In this document: piece after piece, positions 45,917 through 59,203 of the stretch
How positions within the stretch are numbered: the stretch's first letter is position 1
How the letters are laid out: every line of letters begins with the position of its first letter
Origin: Chamaea fasciata
Lineage: Eukaryota; Chordata; Aves; Passeriformes; Sylviidae
Direction: 5' to 3'
Length of the DNA: 64,000 bases
NCBI GenBank assembly: GCA_029207755.1
Contig: JARCOQ010000006.1
Span: 19,380,890-19,444,889, forward strand
Translations under genes and position numbers: made by a program
Notes under the pieces: generated by a model
What the model saw: the letters and a program-made list of their open reading frames with translations, nothing else
Database searches by the model: none
What the model was told of the DNA's origin: nothing

Positions 45917-46581
45917 TGTCCTGGGGTGACTTTATGCTGTATTGTATTTGTGTCCCCATCCCTCTGTTTAGCCCAGAAATAAGATCTGCACCTTTAAAAC
46001 TAGATCTGAGAGTGAAGGTGGGGAGAAGGAGGAGTGGTGGAATGTCTGAGGTGGCTGTAATCAAAACACAGAGATATGAGCTTCAGCTCTCTCTCTCCCT
46101 TTGTGTTGTCCGCAGCACAGACAGGCAGCAGGAGAGAGCTCTCCTTGGTTAGGTTTTTTTAGCTAGCTGAAGCAGAAAAGTTCCCTGGACTGTGGCTTCT
46201 CTTTTTCTTGGAACTGATGACCCTGTTCTGGACTGAAAACACAGAAAAACACTGGGAGCTCAGGCCTGTGGCCCACCGGGGCCCGGGATGCTGCATTCCA
46301 GCGCCAGAGGGACTGATGGGAGACTGAGTGAGCTCAGCTACACCCCACAACAAGGACTTTCTGAATTTGCCATCTCTTCAGAGCAGAGAGATGTTCCATT
46401 GTTTAATATTATTAATTTTCTCATATTCGTGAATACTTTGCGAGTTAAATAAACAGTTTTTCCCACTTTTCTCCAAGGAGATTTTCTTCCCAAACTAGTT
46501 GGGGAGAGGCCACTGAAATCTGCTTCTATAAAGGAGAACACTTTAGAAGTTTCCTCCCAAAATCTGCCCTAAACCAGGACA
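45917..46581 (+). repeat. Complete solo LTR (665 bp)
   Basis: It starts TGTCCTGGGGTGAC and ends CCTAAACCAGGACA, with an 8-bp perfect terminal inverted repeat, TGTCCTGG and CCAGGACA. A perfect 5-bp target duplication CAGAC flanks it. AATAAA lies at 46448-46453, setting plus orientation and placing U5 in the last 130 bp or so. The 3' end differs from that of the full ERV LTR (CCTAAACCAAGACA on its own strand) at only one of 14 bases, so both probably descend from related proviruses. Frames called here on both strands are shadows of the LTR. Confidence 0.92.
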
Positions 46582-46586
46582 CAGAC
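46582..46586. repeat. Target-site duplication CAGAC, right copy
   Basis: Matches 45912-45916 exactly and closes the LTR insertion. Confidence 0.92.
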
Positions 46587-48765
46587 TTAAAGTCCCCTGA
46601 CACTGCTTTCTGACTTTGCTTGTGAAAGGTGTTCAAAAGAAGTTGTGACTCTTTAAAACATTACTGCTCCTGTATATTTGATGCTTTATTTAGAAAAATA
46701 CTTCAGCAGGTAGGGTATAAGATCCAGCTTTCAAACTCTGAAACTAATATTTTTTCTGCAGTCTTGTACCGCATACATGGCTGAATCATTTATAAAGAGA
46801 TTTTCAAGACTACTTACATAACTTTCATGTTGCACACAATGTCACCTTTGTGTCTTGGTCTTCTCATTTTTAAAATGAGATCAGTAGCACTTCTCTATCT
46901 CACAAGTGCTTCAAGAATAAATATTGTAAGCGTTCCAAAGGTTTCAAATACCATATACAAGAAATATAAAATATACCTAGGATCAATAGAATCATAGTAA
47001 CTTAAGTGAGATTGCAATTACCTAAACTCCTTCAAAAAACATGTGAAAAATTATTCATTTTTGCTCTTATTCATCACAAGTACTTTCAAAAAGTGAAGAT
47101 CGTGGAATATGCCACAGCAATGTGTTCTTTGAGATGAGTTACAACATTTGTCTTGAGGAATTTTCATATGCAAACGACAGCATTTCAATGAATGAAACAT
47201 AGAAGTCATATCCTCAATACAGCCATTCTAAGTCATTATTTCAATCAAAAAATACAAATATTATGTGTACATCTCATAATCAAGACAACCTATGCATAAA
47301 TATATGTTTATGTGATTCAATTTTTTACATCAAGTGACAAATGTTGTTTTTCTCAATCAGAAATATTTATCTGCAATGAAAATATGTCATTACTAAACTG
47401 CAAAGGTAGAATAAGAGAAAATCCTGTTAGTTGCTAGATGAAAGTCTTTATAGCATACATTTATGTGTTAAGGAATATGAATGTGTTAGGAAATGAAAGT
47501 TAAAAAGCTGAGTAAACAAGGTTCTAAAATTTATTAATAATATTATATTTAAATAACAGAAATGAGAAGTTAAGAAATCATAACTAAGACTTTAACCTTC
47601 AATTCTTTCCCCTTAATGTGGTTATGCCTTTTTGAACTTTTAAGAAAATATATATAACTTTAAAAACTTTACCTTAAAAAATAACTGAAGTTTTCTGTAG
47701 ATCAAAAATATGATTCAGTTCCCACTGGAGCAAGTGAGAAGACTGTGCTCTCCTCAGCTTGCCTCTAGCCAGGACTTAACACTGGTATTGTGGGCAAATG
47801 AAATGTGCCACAGGATTTCTACTGCAACCAACCTAATAGCCTAGGTCATGGGCTTAGTATGAAGAAAAGCACTTGCCTTACCTGCCAAGTGCCCTGGATA
47901 CTGGAATCTTCTGCAAATGCCACAAAAGAAGAGAGACAATGAGTCATAAAAATCCAAAAGCTGCACTACAACAAGAATATTTAAGGAAATGTGTTCTTAT
48001 TTGGTACTCTATGTATCAGCTGAGACTGAATGCTGTATTTTGTTTATGCAAACAATATTTTTCCAGGAGAATGAGTGATTGTGCCAGCAGGAGAATCTCT
48101 TCTGTCATACTGTACTCAAACTCTCATGTCAGATATGAGGAGATCCGAAACCACAGCTTGGGCACAGCAAAAAGCCTTGTACTTAGTGGCTTTTTAAGCC
48201 CAAACATTTGCCTTGGTTTTACACAATAATGGTATTAAATGGCAATCTTAGTAAAACTGCTGTTTGAAACATTAAATAAATTAATTTTGCACTTAGCTTT
48301 TAACATTTGTGGTCTACGTCTTATTTTCAATACTACTTGAATTATCATTGGGGAAATAGATTTCATTTTTATTCTGAACTTTTGTTCTTTAATTGTGTTT
48401 TGATTTTAAATGCCAATTAGTGGAAAACCTCTATGATGTCCTGTTGTGAATCAGTGATTATAGTTTCCTATGTATTTTCCAGTTTTACCAATGCTTTAGA
48501 ATTTTGAAAGTTAACTGCCCTAATTTGGTCAGATTAATGGTCTACATCAGTCTCATTCCTTCCTGCAGTCAGAAGGATGTTATATGTATTTCAGACAATG
48601 GCTGGAGGTGGCATTTAGGAAAAGCAATTAAGTCTAGCCTTCTTCTGCAGATCATTCTTCATGGAATCCTTCAGATGTTGGATGAAAGTTCTTTGCAAGT
48701 TATTTCCTATTCCTAATCTTTTTGTTATCAGTCAGTGGATTTGTCCACCAAGCAGCTTCATTTTT
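46587..48765. other. AT-rich intergenic DNA, no gene seen
   Basis: No recognised gene. A possible minimal CR1 tail (agaatcatagtaac) at about 46988-47035 is too short to call. The 118-codon frame at 47873-48229 has no motif that I recognise. Confidence 0.5.
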
Positions 48766-48769
48766 CTGA

Positions 48770-49215
48770 ACCTGCTGATAACCTGTGTATTCATGAGCTG
48801 GGTTGGAAACAGGAGCTGAGGAATACAGCCAGTGTGATGTGCCACTGCAGTGGGAGCTGCACATGGGGCTGTGGGTGGCTGGACCCTGAGTCAATAGGCC
48901 TCAAGATGCCAACCTTTTGCATAGCAAAGGGCACATGTTCCTGTGGCTCAGAACCAGCTTGAACCATCTCTGTGTTACTGTGCTGTGAATAAATTGCTTT
49001 ATGGAATGAGATATATAAGATTGTGCCAAAGGAAAACTAGGGTCAGACAGGCAGGAAATCTGGTCTGAGTGCATGTGAGTTAAGTGTGTAAGGGGAAGAG
49101 TGAGGCACTTGTTTGCCCATTAAAGCTGCCCACTGTGAAGGTGCTTTTGGCCCAGCAGTTGGAGTCTCTGGTACTGGGACTGTGACTGCCCAAGTGCTGT
49201 GAATGGTCAAACTGG
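48770..49215. repeat. GC-richer block, possibly an old LTR
   Basis: This block stands out from its flanks and contains 'gtgccactgcagtgggagctgcacatggggctgtggg' type text, an AATAAA within 'gtgaataaattgc' at about 48985-48995, and a GC-rich part at 49080-49200. Composition and the AATAAA placement suggest an old LTR or other retroposon, plus orientation. No terminal TG/CA pair or target duplication was found, so the identity is uncertain. Confidence 0.35.
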
Positions 49216-52200
49216 GAAGTTTCCTCAACAGCAGGTTCCAAAATTCACAGCTATGCATGGAAAGAAATGTCTTCCAAAAGTCAAAATGAGGGACCAAAAA
49301 ATACTTCAGGAGTTTGGCTACAGGATAGGCAGAAAATTTCTGGATGGGCATGTTGTGACTGCTACATGCAGTATTACTAGCTAGAGTTACTAGCTTTGCT
49401 AAAATAACCTATTTTAGCTACCTGTCTTCATCTAGTTTTTATCTAACCTCCTTTTATTTGTTTGACTCATTCAGATACTCGATTTCAATGTCAGAAACTG
49501 ATATGTCTCTGATTAGAATACTTAACACTTACCCTATAACTGTATATCGCTGCTACTAGCTATGCAGAAAGACAGCATTTTTGCTTTTAATACAAGCCTA
49601 GGGAGTTGTTTTCCTCTTATATTTAACTCTGGGTTATTTCTGACCTTGTTATGAGTGTTGCATTTTATATTCAGAGATCCTTTATACCTTTTTTATTCCT
49701 GACTGTTCATAATTTGCTGCTCTTCTGTGAGGAAGCTTAACTGATTTCAATTTTTTCTTTTATTCATCTATTAGAAGATGAGCTTTTATAAAGCAGGCTA
49801 GTTATAGTTCCATTGGTAAGGTGAAGTGCCAAACTATTTCTTTGAATCTTTCAGAATAATGCTTCTAGAAAATACACGTTCACAGAAGTGCATAGAAAAA
49901 TTCTGTCAGACACATTTTGCTCTGGTAAATGAAATTCTGGTAAAATCTAAATGCTTCACAGAACTGTACTGATTTTTCTATTACTTAAGTTTTGGAAAAA
50001 AACAATCTAATGACAGAAAAATACACCTAATGTTTATGACTTTGAAATCAAAGAGCTAAATTATCTCATTACATTTGAAATAATCATCCATACATTCATG
50101 GTAATACAGTTTTTATAATATTAAAATGAAACATTTAAAAGTACCCAAGATGTTTTAGCTGGAGAAGGAAACTGATGGTTATTAAGAATCCCACTGTAAG
50201 TCACATATAATTCCTTTAACTGAATGAAATCTGTTGCATGTACAATTGCATTCCAGTCAAAATTACTTTACCTTTATCTTGCCTTCCTTTGCTTCCTCAC
50301 ATTTTCCCTTTTGTCTGCTACCTTTCATCATACAATACAGTTCCCATCTCTGTTAAGGCCAAATACTTAATTATATCTTCTGGGTTTTTTTGTAACACAA
50401 ATGAATAATAGTGGGTGTAAAACTATATGAACTTTACTATTATTTGTCATCCACAGCAGTGCCATGGATCTGTAACGAATATTTGGATTTTTGGAAAATA
50501 AAACGGTAAAGATGTTAGCAAGATGAAACATGTTTTACTATGCCTTATGCTTTCACCTCTTGCAGAGATCATTTTAGGCAACGAATCTATCTTTTCTTTG
50601 CTGCCTCTCATTGGTTTAACAGCTCATTTCAAGAATATATCTGTCTGCTTTCTTCTCCTTATATAGTATAAGGGCTCATTAAAACTGGATTTGTCTGTGT
50701 TTTTTCTTGTAAGTATCACAATACAGTACCTCATTTAAATTGGAATATATACTCCTCTCTTCCTAGACTCCCTTCCTAGACTTCATACCATATAATGAAT
50801 GATTTTTTTAAAGGGTAATCTTACCATTTTTAGTATCTAATAGGCCTACATTCTGAAACAAGTAAGAAACTAAAATAACTTGCTTCACAGCACACAAGGA
50901 TGGCATACTGCAATACAAATCACTGTCACTTCTCTTCCATTCACCTTCCTGTAGTATCATTGCTCTTTATATTAAAAATGTCTGCAGAAAGATGTCTCTT
51001 TCATTGACAGTGTGAGGTAAATGAGATTAAAGAACACACCACACACACCCCCCTTTGATGGGGGGAGTAGACTATTCAATTTTAGCTTTGTATTTTCCTG
51101 TGTTTCCCTTTTTATTCAAATATCCTTTCAAGTGTCCAACAATGTCCCAAGCATTCTATATATTGCAAGATACAGCTGATAAACTGTTATGCCCCACACC
51201 AAGGTCTAGTAGAATAATCATGATCATATGATGTCACCTGAATCTAGATTCCTGCTCCTTGGACCATCTGAAGCTAACTTCTGTGCCTTTTGTTCTTTTC
51301 TTCTCCCCCCTTCCCCCAGTTTAGAGAACTAACATTCTTATTTTCTTTTTAGTCCTTGAAAAGCATTGTGAAAAACACACCTTAGGAATAAAATTGTCAT
51401 TAAAAAAAATTCACTTCATAAAATCTGAAACTGTTCTCCAAAATATTGCCTGAGCCATCCTTGAAATCATTGGTTTACTTTCAAAGAACACGGATTGAGG
51501 CCACTACCTACTCCTTCCCTGATACATATGGGAAAAAAAACTATCTAAAAAACTGTGGGCAGATTTTACATAAGCAAGAGGAATTGTGCTTTGTTTTTAT
51601 GGATAGGATTAGATGTTTTGAAACACTATAGGAGGTCTTTCTACTCTACTCCAAACCCAACTAACCAAGTAACTTAAATTTCAAGTAAAACAAAAACTGC
51701 TTCATTATTATTCCCCATTCTTGCTATCCACAACTGTGGAAATAAACTGGTTTACTTTCCTTCTTTGTTGCTCCCAGGGAGACATTTAGGAGATTACCTG
51801 TCTGAAACAGGGATTTTCTACCTCAGCACAGGAGAAAAAATCATCCATATTGCTGAAGCAAATGGATTTCTGGGAGGGAAGGAAAATCTGTTAGCTTGTA
51901 AGTTTAGGAAATAGGGACTACGAGTTAATAAGCTTAGGGGGTAAGAATATATCCTAGGAGCAAACAGATTTATGAACACCTGCCATGAAAGGATTTGTGA
52001 AAGTGGATGAAACACATTAAAAATGATGATGGATGAGGGGTGTGGTAGAGGCAGAACAATGGGGAAGAGCTTGAGTTCCTAACATCATCTTTAAAGGTAC
52101 ACTAATAGCAGATTCCTAAAGAAAGATGAGATGGATAAATATTACTGTGATGTACGCACATACATATCAATAAAATGCATATACAAATGCAGAATTTTAA

Positions 52201-55200
52201 TGTGGATAAAAGAAAACATGTAAATTGAAATTGCAATTTTCACCTTAATTAAAAGTTTAGGAGACTGAACAGAACATTTCGCATTTATCTTTAGTCCACC
52301 TAAGGTAATATTTCCACTCAGCAACTGGTGTAAAAGAGGAGCTGCATCAATAACACATTTATGGCTGTCAAGCAAGAAAATTTTTTCCCATTTATGCCTT
52401 TCTCTTGGTGTTATTCTCTCTTACCAGTGTGGTTTTGGGTCCTAAAATCAGTGGTGCTAGTCTTCCCATGGGGAATGGGGAGTACACTGACTACAAGAGG
52501 CATTGACCAGGTCTGCAGAGAATTGTGATGTTCATGGTGAATCTTTCTACCTCTCCAGGACTTGAATGCATTTTTTTATTGGTTTACTATCTTCTCAGAT
52601 CACAGTCTGTCTCCTTTGTATTTTTCCCAGCTACAGGTTGGAATTGCACAATATAAAAAAAATGTTACATGTTGTTTAAGGACAACTTTGATGAATCATA
52701 AGTGGCACTGACAATGTTTCAGCAGAAAGAGTTGAAACAGTGCTTAGCTGGCCACCAGTCAGCAGTTTAAATGAATTAAAAGTATTTTAAGGGGGCCAAG
52801 GCAATCCCTTTTACCAGGAATGGCAAAAGTCCTGTTTATTGGGGTACATCATACATAATCACATATGATGTGCATATTTGCATAAAAAGGACATAAACTT
52901 GGAGTTCAAAAGGATTGATGGCTCCGTCATACATTTTATTTAGATTGTGTGAAATGACTGGTGGGATACTGAAATGAGGCTGAGAGCAATAAATCAAGTA
53001 AGTAAAGAGAAACTGTTTTATACATGTTTTGAGCTTAAACCTTTCACATTCTGTGTCATCCCATATTCACTATTTTTTAACTCAAATTTTGGAAATTTCA
53101 ATTTTGATTTTATAGTTACATTGGTATGCAAAAGAACATTATATTTCTTCTTGGTAGTACAGCTTTTTACAGAGTTATACTTCTGTGTCTCTCTACTTCT
53201 AGGTACAGTAAATATTGTTTTATTAATTGCAAGAATATTTTTTCAGTTATAACCTAATCATTCAAATCTATAGGCAAAATATTCATTCAAGATATTTTAA
53301 ATTGAAAATTATGTTCACATTTTAAATAGGTTTTATTAACCCACCATTTTGCTTTCTTATCTATTTAAAAAAGCCAGAATATTATTATAGTTCAATGATC
53401 TCAGAAAAACATTGGACACCAAGGATTATTTGGAGTTTTAAACAGCCCTGTCTGCTTCTGTAGTTCTGCAATGTCATTTAAGAGAGCAGGTGGGAAACAG
53501 GAATCTACCTGCATGATTTAAGAAACCGGCAGTGTTTGGGAACACAGGTAAATAGTAAGTAAATAATGCAACAGAAAAGCCTTGCACAAAGCCTCATAAA
53601 CAAAATATGAAACACCTGTGATTGTGCAGCTTTTAAGGCCAAATTTGATGCTTAAGTTCAGTTCTGTCTGCTTGTGCCTATGCAAGCAGATTCTAGGTGT
53701 CACTGAAAGTCAGTCAGTGGAAGGGCTAGCAGCTTTTGGTAGGAATGGAAGTACAGTGAGTAATTCAGAAGGGAGTCTTATGTAACCTGTGCAGTACATC
53801 ATTTAAAGTGATGTCTAGTAGTTTTGAGCAATCTAGAAGGATGGTTAGAAACAGTTTTGGTTTTGAGAGAGAATCAGTTTTAAAATTTCCCAACATCTCT
53901 AGAAGTAGCAAGAAATTGTTCCAAAATTACCCACACACTAATAATTATACCTCTTATAGAGACAGAGATTATCTTTTCTCTTTTAAAATTTCTGTGTAAA
54001 GTTAATGTTTCTGTGGCTAGCAGATGATTGTCTAGTGATTAGAAAATTGTTAGCAAGCAGTAAGGCAGAAAGACAAATAGAAAGGTGTTTTCAGACTGTG
54101 GTGTTTAAAGTAGACGTTTTTACCAGTCTAACTATTTCTTTTTCTTAATTATCCCATTTTTCTCATCTAGCCCATCTTTTTTTTTTTTTTTCTCCACTAT
54201 CAAAGCTACATGATTGCATAGAAGACAATCAAGACTTGCTAACCAAAAAGGGGAAAGGAGAGTCAGATAAAGCCAGAACAAGAATGCAGTGAGCTGATTG
54301 AGATGTTGAACCTGGAGGAAATTTTCCTTTGAAAATTCTCCATTTGGAGAATTACAGTTCTTCAAATAATTTTCCTGCATTTGTATTAAATACTTTTGAA
54401 TAAAAAGGTGGGTCTGGGGTTATGACCTAGATACAGTGTCACAGAAACATTCTTATCTGGCCATTGCCCATGTGCTCTTTTCCAACAGTTCTCAATTTAT
54501 TTTCATTCCCCACAGCACTATTTTAACAGGAATAGAGAATATCTCTCCATTTCAGCATTGTCTGTAACACTAAATTTGGAATAATCACTCATCAATCATA
54601 TTTCTACAGCAGACTAAAGGCCAAAAGTCTTAGGCATGGTCATGAAGAGGCTGCAGTTACAACTGTGCAAAATAGAAATATAAATTTTTTTATTGTAATC
54701 AAGAAGAACATTGCATTATTATAAAATCAAATTAATTCCTATGCATGTTTGTAAAATTCTTAAACTGATGTACATACATGATTACAATAATATATTCATT
54801 TTCTCCTCTTTTTAGAGGGACCACATAGAAAATTTTCCTCCATTTTAAATGAAATGTGTTATGTTGAAATAATTTTTCCATAAAGAAATCCAAGAGTTCA
54901 CTTTCTCTTCATCTGTGACTAAACTGAGTCCTGATGGAGGTTCAGGAAGAATGAAAACTTATAACACTTTAAAATGTGAAATTGCTGATATAATTTTTAA
55001 GCAGATGTTACAAAATCACAACTTCAACCAATGAAATCTTTCATTTTTTATTCAAAATAACATTCTTACACTTCAAAGGTATCTCCAGGTTTTAGAGCAG
55101 GTTAGAACAAATTATGAGATTTGAAAAAAATCAAATTTCATTATGAATGTCTATGGGTTTTCAGGATGAATTTTCACTCTTGGATAGAAATCTGGTTTTG

Positions 55201-56615
55201 ACACCTGCATAAACTGTAGATTCCACCATTTTCACCACAGCACTCCACAAATATATACTTATATATGGTGCTATAAAATATTGAATTTGAAGCATAATGA
55301 AAGCAATGTATCTAAACCTATGATGGAAGTTTTTCAGCTTAATGAGCCCAGGAATGGCAACAGGTGCAGTAGTTGCCTGTTTCAAAACCTCTTGAAAGCA
55401 GAAAATTTAATAGATATATTTTAATGATACTTAATATTTTGGGTTGCTGCTGAATACTTCTTTCTATGCATTTAAAATAGTACGAGATCATCAATTTCCA
55501 TTAAAATTTTCTATAAAATTTTGCAGCTTTTATCCTTTCTCAGTTTATTGAAACATCAGCAACAGAAAAGGCAAAATAATATTTCTGTACACCAAGTAAA
55601 TTTAGACTAACATTTGTCAGATTGATATATTTCTCAAGATATTGTGGCTTATTTGGTAGCAAAAGCAATTCAAATGAGGATGGTTTTTAAAAATATGTAA
55701 TTTGGTCTTAATAACCTCTTAAATTTGCCTGAAGGAGGAAAAAAAAAAACAGATTGGTAGATTTTAATTCAATTTTGAATTGGAAGATAATGCCAAATCA
55801 TGTCTTCTCCTCCTCAGGATAATATGTTTTGGAAGTGTAGGAGTTCATACATTTGGTTGTCATGGATTTGCACAGTTAGGTGTCAAAATCTTTGGTAACA
55901 AGAAAATGGGATATGGGGTAGTATATTTAGATGCCTGTTTGCAATAGCCTCTTACCTGCTGTGTGCAAAAGACTTTTTACTTTTGAAATTATTGATATAT
56001 CATATCTTGAAGAAATATGTTGCTTATGAATGCAAAAATTAGCATGAAGTGTCACTAGCTGTCTTGCAAAATTTATGCTTACTACAACCTATGCATATTG
56101 AAGCACATTATTACCATGTATTATTAAACACAATGCAAAAAAAGTCTAAACATAATTCTCAACTTTGCAATTCTTTTGTACCAGTTTATAGAACCTAAGA
56201 GAAAATGTTATCTCTCCAGTGTCCTGATCTGCAAAGCACTGACATGCACATAGTAAAAAGGATAACAGAAATTATTTTCTCACGTACATTCAAATTGTAT
56301 TTTCTCAAAACCTAAGAGTCACTGAACCATTCTCTTCATCTAAGTGCAATTTATACAACAAACAAAGCCTGAAGAAACTGTTTTAAGTGAAACTGCATCT
56401 TTTATCAACAATTCTTTTGAGAAACAGAAATGAAAGTAAATATACATTCTGACCTGGTCTGAGAAAGAGAAAAGAGTGTTTTAGTCAAGAAATATACAAT
56501 TTTTCATTCTAAAAACAAAACAAAAGCAAGCATTCATTGCATTCATAATCATCTCAAGTATTTATACTTAATGTTACTTAGTTCATAAGCAAATATTAAA
56601 AGATAAGTAAGAATC
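49216..56615. other. AT-rich intergenic DNA, no gene seen
   Basis: The longest featureless stretch. I looked for coding frames with recognisable motifs, LTR termini and CR1 text and found none. A CA/C-rich patch lies at about 51037-51055. Frames at 51446-51631, 52974-53252, 54132-54380 and 55161-55385 are AT-driven or unsupported. Confidence 0.5.
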
Positions 56616-56622
56616 TTGTAAG

Positions 56623-57175
56623 CTTATGTGGATCTGATGGCCTGGCACATCAGACCCAAAGGACTATAATGCTTTAGTTGATACCAGTGCACAATGTACT
56701 CTGATGTCATCTAGGGGCAAAATCTATCTCTATTTCTGGGGTGACAATGGGATCCCAATGGCTGACTCTACTGGAAGCTGAAGGCACCCTGACTGGGAAT
56801 GAACAGCAAAAACATGCCTGACTGGTGACCACAGGTCCTGTGCACCCTTGGCATAGATTTTACCTCAGGAAATACCTCAGGACAAGGCATTTCAAGGACC
56901 CAAAAGGCACTGTTGTGTTTTGGGATAGCTGCTGTCAAGACAGAGGAAGTTAGAGCTGAATACCTTGACTGGCATCTTAGGGGATCCTTCTGCAGAAGGA
57001 TTCCAGAGTGTGGAAGAGGCAGACACCAATCCCTACCACAGCTTTGCATTGTTGGCAGTACCGCACAAACTGAGAATTCATTACTCCCATACAGAAGATG
57101 ACTTGTGAACTGGAGAGCCAGGGACTGGTCAGCAAGATTGACTCACCCTTAATACTCCCATATGGCGACTTTTGG
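56623..57175 (+). pseudogene. pro: Orphan relic of an ERV protease region
   Basis: The plus-strand translation, with breaks, follows the protease of the ERV at 27137-26600 along its whole length. It opens with W-I-stop-WPGTS, then ALVDT followed by Ser where the ERV has Gly (the catalytic triplet is DTS), then QCTLM. Farther on come segments matching GIAAV and ELESQG.VSK. A TGA stands in place of an Arg codon near the start, and several indels break the frame. It ends close to where RT would begin. Neither gag, RT nor an LTR adjoins it, so it is an isolated, old and dead fragment of a related provirus. Confidence 0.85.
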
Positions 57176-58622
57176 CCACTGACAAAAAACCAACTTATTA
57201 AAATTCTAAAAGCTGTAAGTTACAGACAATTTGCTAGCCTCTAATCACACCGTAAAACGGACTCTTTAAAACAATTTTAGAAAGATCATGCAGGGTCAGA
57301 GATTTAGTGTTAAGAAAATAAGTTTATCAAGTGTCAATCTTTGTCAAGTATCAGAGTATTTAAATTCCTGAAGTGTAGTTAAGAACAAAATGAGTTCATT
57401 TTAGAAACAGTATTAAAAAAATTCCAGAAAATATGAAGTAACTAATTTATTTGTTATGATCATTATAAAATATTATTATAATAAGCAATATTTATAAAAT
57501 ATTACTAATGTATTAATAATTTCTTTATTATCAAGTTGTGTAAATTACTTGTAAGTGACATAGTTGCTTCTTGAAATAAAATGCATACAGTTTACAGTTT
57601 TACAAAGAAAGAAAATAAGGAAGAAAGAAAACAGATATCAACATAGCCAAGAAAAATCCAGACCAACATACCTCATTTATGGAAATTATTCTTTAAATAT
57701 TCAAAAGCTATTGATAGAGTCCAGCCTGATTTATCACAAGTCATTTATTATTTTCATTTTTATTAACATACTAAATACTGACTGCAAGTAAAACTATACC
57801 AAGGTACTACATCTCACACATATTATAAAAAACAGTATTAGAAAACTTATTTTGAAAATCCAGTTGGAAAATTTCAACTACAGAAGTTGTGGTCACAACC
57901 TTCAAGTAAAACAGGATTTTCCTCTCTCATTATAGCTATTCATTGTGCTCTATACAAAGTAAAAAGAAAAAGAAATCTATTTGTCTGGCATATAGATGCT
58001 ACCAAACCTGAGAATCTTGTTTCATGAAAAAAATTTGGCAAAAGAAACAGCTTTCTATTCTACTGATATTTTTCACATACGGGAAGTATGATAATAGAGT
58101 GCACAGGGAGAGCAAAATTGATTGTAAAAATCCAAGATATGTTTGCAAACATTTTTCCCCTTTATAATTTACATACCTTTAATTATAAGTAAGAGAATTA
58201 CCAGCTACTGCTCTAAAATTGGACATCTTCCAGGTACTATTTATCCTCATTGAATGATTTAAACTACAGCTGAGAATGTGCTTGATGCTGAACATAGATT
58301 ATTCCATTTGTAGTCAAAAATTCAGAAAAGTTAGAACTACAAGCAAACAGCAGCTATACTTGTTAAAAAACTCTGTACATGAATGCAACATGTGTAGTTT
58401 ATTTATCCAATAAAAATCTTGTATTCATTCCCCTCTCACCAATAATTTGCAGACTTCTGGGTAAGACAAAGGTAAAGGTAACTAACATGTCTTATCCAGC
58501 TTGCTTCCAGTGAAAATAATGAGCTATACCATATTTATAAATATTCCAGTTGGAATCTTCCAGCAATACCTATGAGCTCTTGTTATAGATCAAAACACTG
58601 TGCTAGGTGCTGTCCTGAGTGA
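57176..58622. other. AT-rich intergenic DNA, no gene seen
   Basis: No RT or other retroviral remnant could be recognised downstream of the protease relic. Frames such as 57564-57791 are unsupported. Confidence 0.5.
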
Positions 58623-58627
58623 GAGGA

Positions 58628-59203
58628 TGTATTGGGTTTACATGGCAAAATTTTGATGGCAGGGGGCTGCAGGGATGGCTTGTGATAGGAGAAATCAGGA
58701 GCTGCCCCCAAGTCTGATAGAGCCAGTCCCAGCCAGCTCCAAGACAGACCTTCTGCCAGCCAGTGCTGAGCCCATTATAGACACTGGTGGCACCTCTGCA
58801 ATGAAATATTTAAGAAAGGACCAGGCAGTGGAGCAGGAGAAGAGCATGGGGAAGAAGGAGTGGTATGGACAGGTTTTTAAAACCTGACTGCAACCCCCAT
58901 TATTCCCCATCCCCCACAGTGCTTGGGGAGGGAATGTGGAAGAGTTCGGAGTGAAGTTGAGCCTGGAAAAGAGGTATAAGAGGAAAGGTGTTTTTAGTTT
59001 TGTTTTTATTTCTCCATATCCTACACTGCTGTTAATTGACAAGGAAACTAATTTCTCTAAGTTGAGTCTGTTTTATCCATGATGGCATTAGATAAGTGAT
59101 CTCCCTCTCTTTATCTTAATCTATGAGCCTTTTGTCATATGTCCTCTTGAGGAGGGGGAGTGACAAATGGGCTTGATGGGCACCTGGCAGTCAATTAAGC
59201 CCA
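58628..59203 (+). repeat. ERVL-type solo LTR
   Basis: It starts TGTATTGGGTTTACATGGC, a start I know from abundant avian ERVL-type LTRs, and carries a TATA-like ATATTTAAG at 58806-58814. Its end region, 'ggagggggagtgacaaatgggcttgatgggcacctggcag', is also typical. The 3' end is set at a CA near 59203, but no matching target duplication was found (gagga on the left, tctat on the right), so the end or the duplication has decayed. The frame at 58695-59042 (minus) is a shadow. Confidence 0.8.

Noticed and set aside
46985..47040. Minimal CR1 tail (agaatcatagtaac...)
   Set aside because: Too short and diverged to distinguish from chance; the same applies to tcatagagtcacag at about 10126-10140.
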